From: Halobacteriales archaeon QH_10_65_19
GTDB taxonomy: Archaea; Halobacteriota; Halobacteria; Halobacteriales; Haloarculaceae
DNA length: 5,186 nucleotides
Direction of reading: 5' to 3'
Assembly (NCBI GenBank): GCA_003022085.1
Contig: PXQK01000054.1
Span: 6,297-11,482, forward strand
The translations under genes and the position numbers were made by a program. Position 1 is the stretch's first letter. Every line of letters begins with the position of its first letter. Shown here piece by piece: positions 4,882-5,186 of this stretch. A model generated the notes under the pieces. The model made no database searches. It worked only from the letters and a program-made list of their open reading frames with translations, and had not been told where the DNA came from.

Positions 4882-5186
4882 ACAGGTCAGCCAAACGTCT
4901 CCGAACACGAGCTTCAGCTTCGATTACGAGGATAGTAGTCCAAGCGAAGACAGCTTTGGTACGAGCCCAGGATCCCTAAACGGCAAACTGACTATCACCC
5001 ACTCAGGTGGCCCCAACATCAATGCCGATCAATTGTCAGTCGCTGGTGCGTCCCGAGATTTCTCTAATCCTGATGGGACAGCATGGTCTGACAGTGGGAC
5101 TGGTAGTGGATCTACCAGTGATCCAACTTATTCTAGTAGTGACGAAATTTCGGCTGGTGATAGCCTTACTGTCGGAGTTGACAATG
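4757..5186 (+). CDS. Type IV pilin (archaeal Pilin_N family), 3' end beyond the window
   Basis: 143 codons are visible and the gene is open at the right edge. Residues 1-12 (MKLKQLLNDDDA) form a short charged class III signal peptide. The prepilin peptidase (PibD) should cut before V13, in A/VSPVIGVILMVAITVILAA, the hallmark of haloarchaeal pilins. The hydrophobic helix at 13-41 is both the membrane anchor before assembly and the core of the pilus. A beta domain follows: FSFDY (53-57), KLTITHSGG (77-85), a Ser/Gly/Thr-rich loop after W110, and ISAGDSLTVGV (131-141). N50-T-S is a possible N-glycosylation sequon. The mature protein should form or decorate an adhesion pilus. The ATG is supported by the Shine-Dalgarno site and the signal-peptide layout. 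Codons in the beta domain are much more A/T-rich than in the helix, suggesting a variable or imported C-terminal part. The specific pilin subtype cannot be assigned. Confidence 0.88.
   Translation, partial: MKLKQLLNDDDAVSPVIGVILMVAITVILAAVIATFVLGLGEQVSQTSPNTSFSFDYEDSSPSEDSFGTSPGSLNGKLTITHSGGPNINADQLSVAGASRDFSNPDGTAWSDSGTGSGSTSDPTYSSSDEISAGDSLTVGVDN

Noticed and set aside
1..5186. CRISPR arrays, tRNA or rRNA genes.
   Set aside because: No regularly spaced repeats and no tRNA- or rRNA-like segments were seen on either strand.

Overview
The window looks like part of a haloarchaeal (class Halobacteria) chromosome. The coding DNA is very GC-rich in third codon positions, the proteins are strongly acidic, and TATA-like promoters sit about 26-28 bases before start codons, as expected for leaderless transcripts. 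The protein families are also typical: a bacterio-opsin-activator-type HTH protein, an archaeal type IV pilin, and an archaeal bifunctional CoaBC.

Layout. Bases 1-155 hold no gene that can be called safely, perhaps the 3' tail of an upstream gene. A 65-residue acidic protein (186-383, +) faces an HTH-10 regulator-like reading frame (399-680, -), with 15 bases between them. The HTH frame has no ATG and looks 5'-truncated. Bases 681-1143 are a decayed mobile region. They contain two related terminal hairpins, one further perfect hairpin, and the 3' end of an IS200/IS605-type (IS1341-like) tnpB with its probable right end and omega/reRNA scaffold. This element stops just before the promoter of a 771-residue membrane-anchored protein (1144-3459, +). 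That protein joins a restriction-endonuclease-like N-terminal domain that seems to have lost its catalytic residues, a twin-arginine plus hydrophobic segment, two archaeal-pilin-type beta domains, and an eight-repeat PQQ-like beta-propeller. Next comes coaBC (3496 onward, +), the bifunctional coenzyme A biosynthesis enzyme. Its normal C-terminus is missing: the frame leaves recognisable CoaBC sequence near base 4560 and runs in an AT-rich stretch into the gene that follows. That gene is an archaeal type IV pilin (4757 to the right edge, +), cut by the window end, with its own strong TATA box and a longer leader.

How the parts relate. The most notable link is between the 771-residue protein and the pilin. 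The beta module in the pilin (FxF ... LTITHSGG ... WSD ... GDSLTV) occurs twice in the 771-residue protein with nearly the same spacing. Its architecture suggests a cell-surface propeller on a pilin-like stalk with a cytoplasmic pseudo-nuclease domain. No function for it is established here. Both edges of the central block show rearrangement (IS remnant on the left, broken coaBC on the right), so the region reads as accessory and recently reshuffled rather than as a stable operon.
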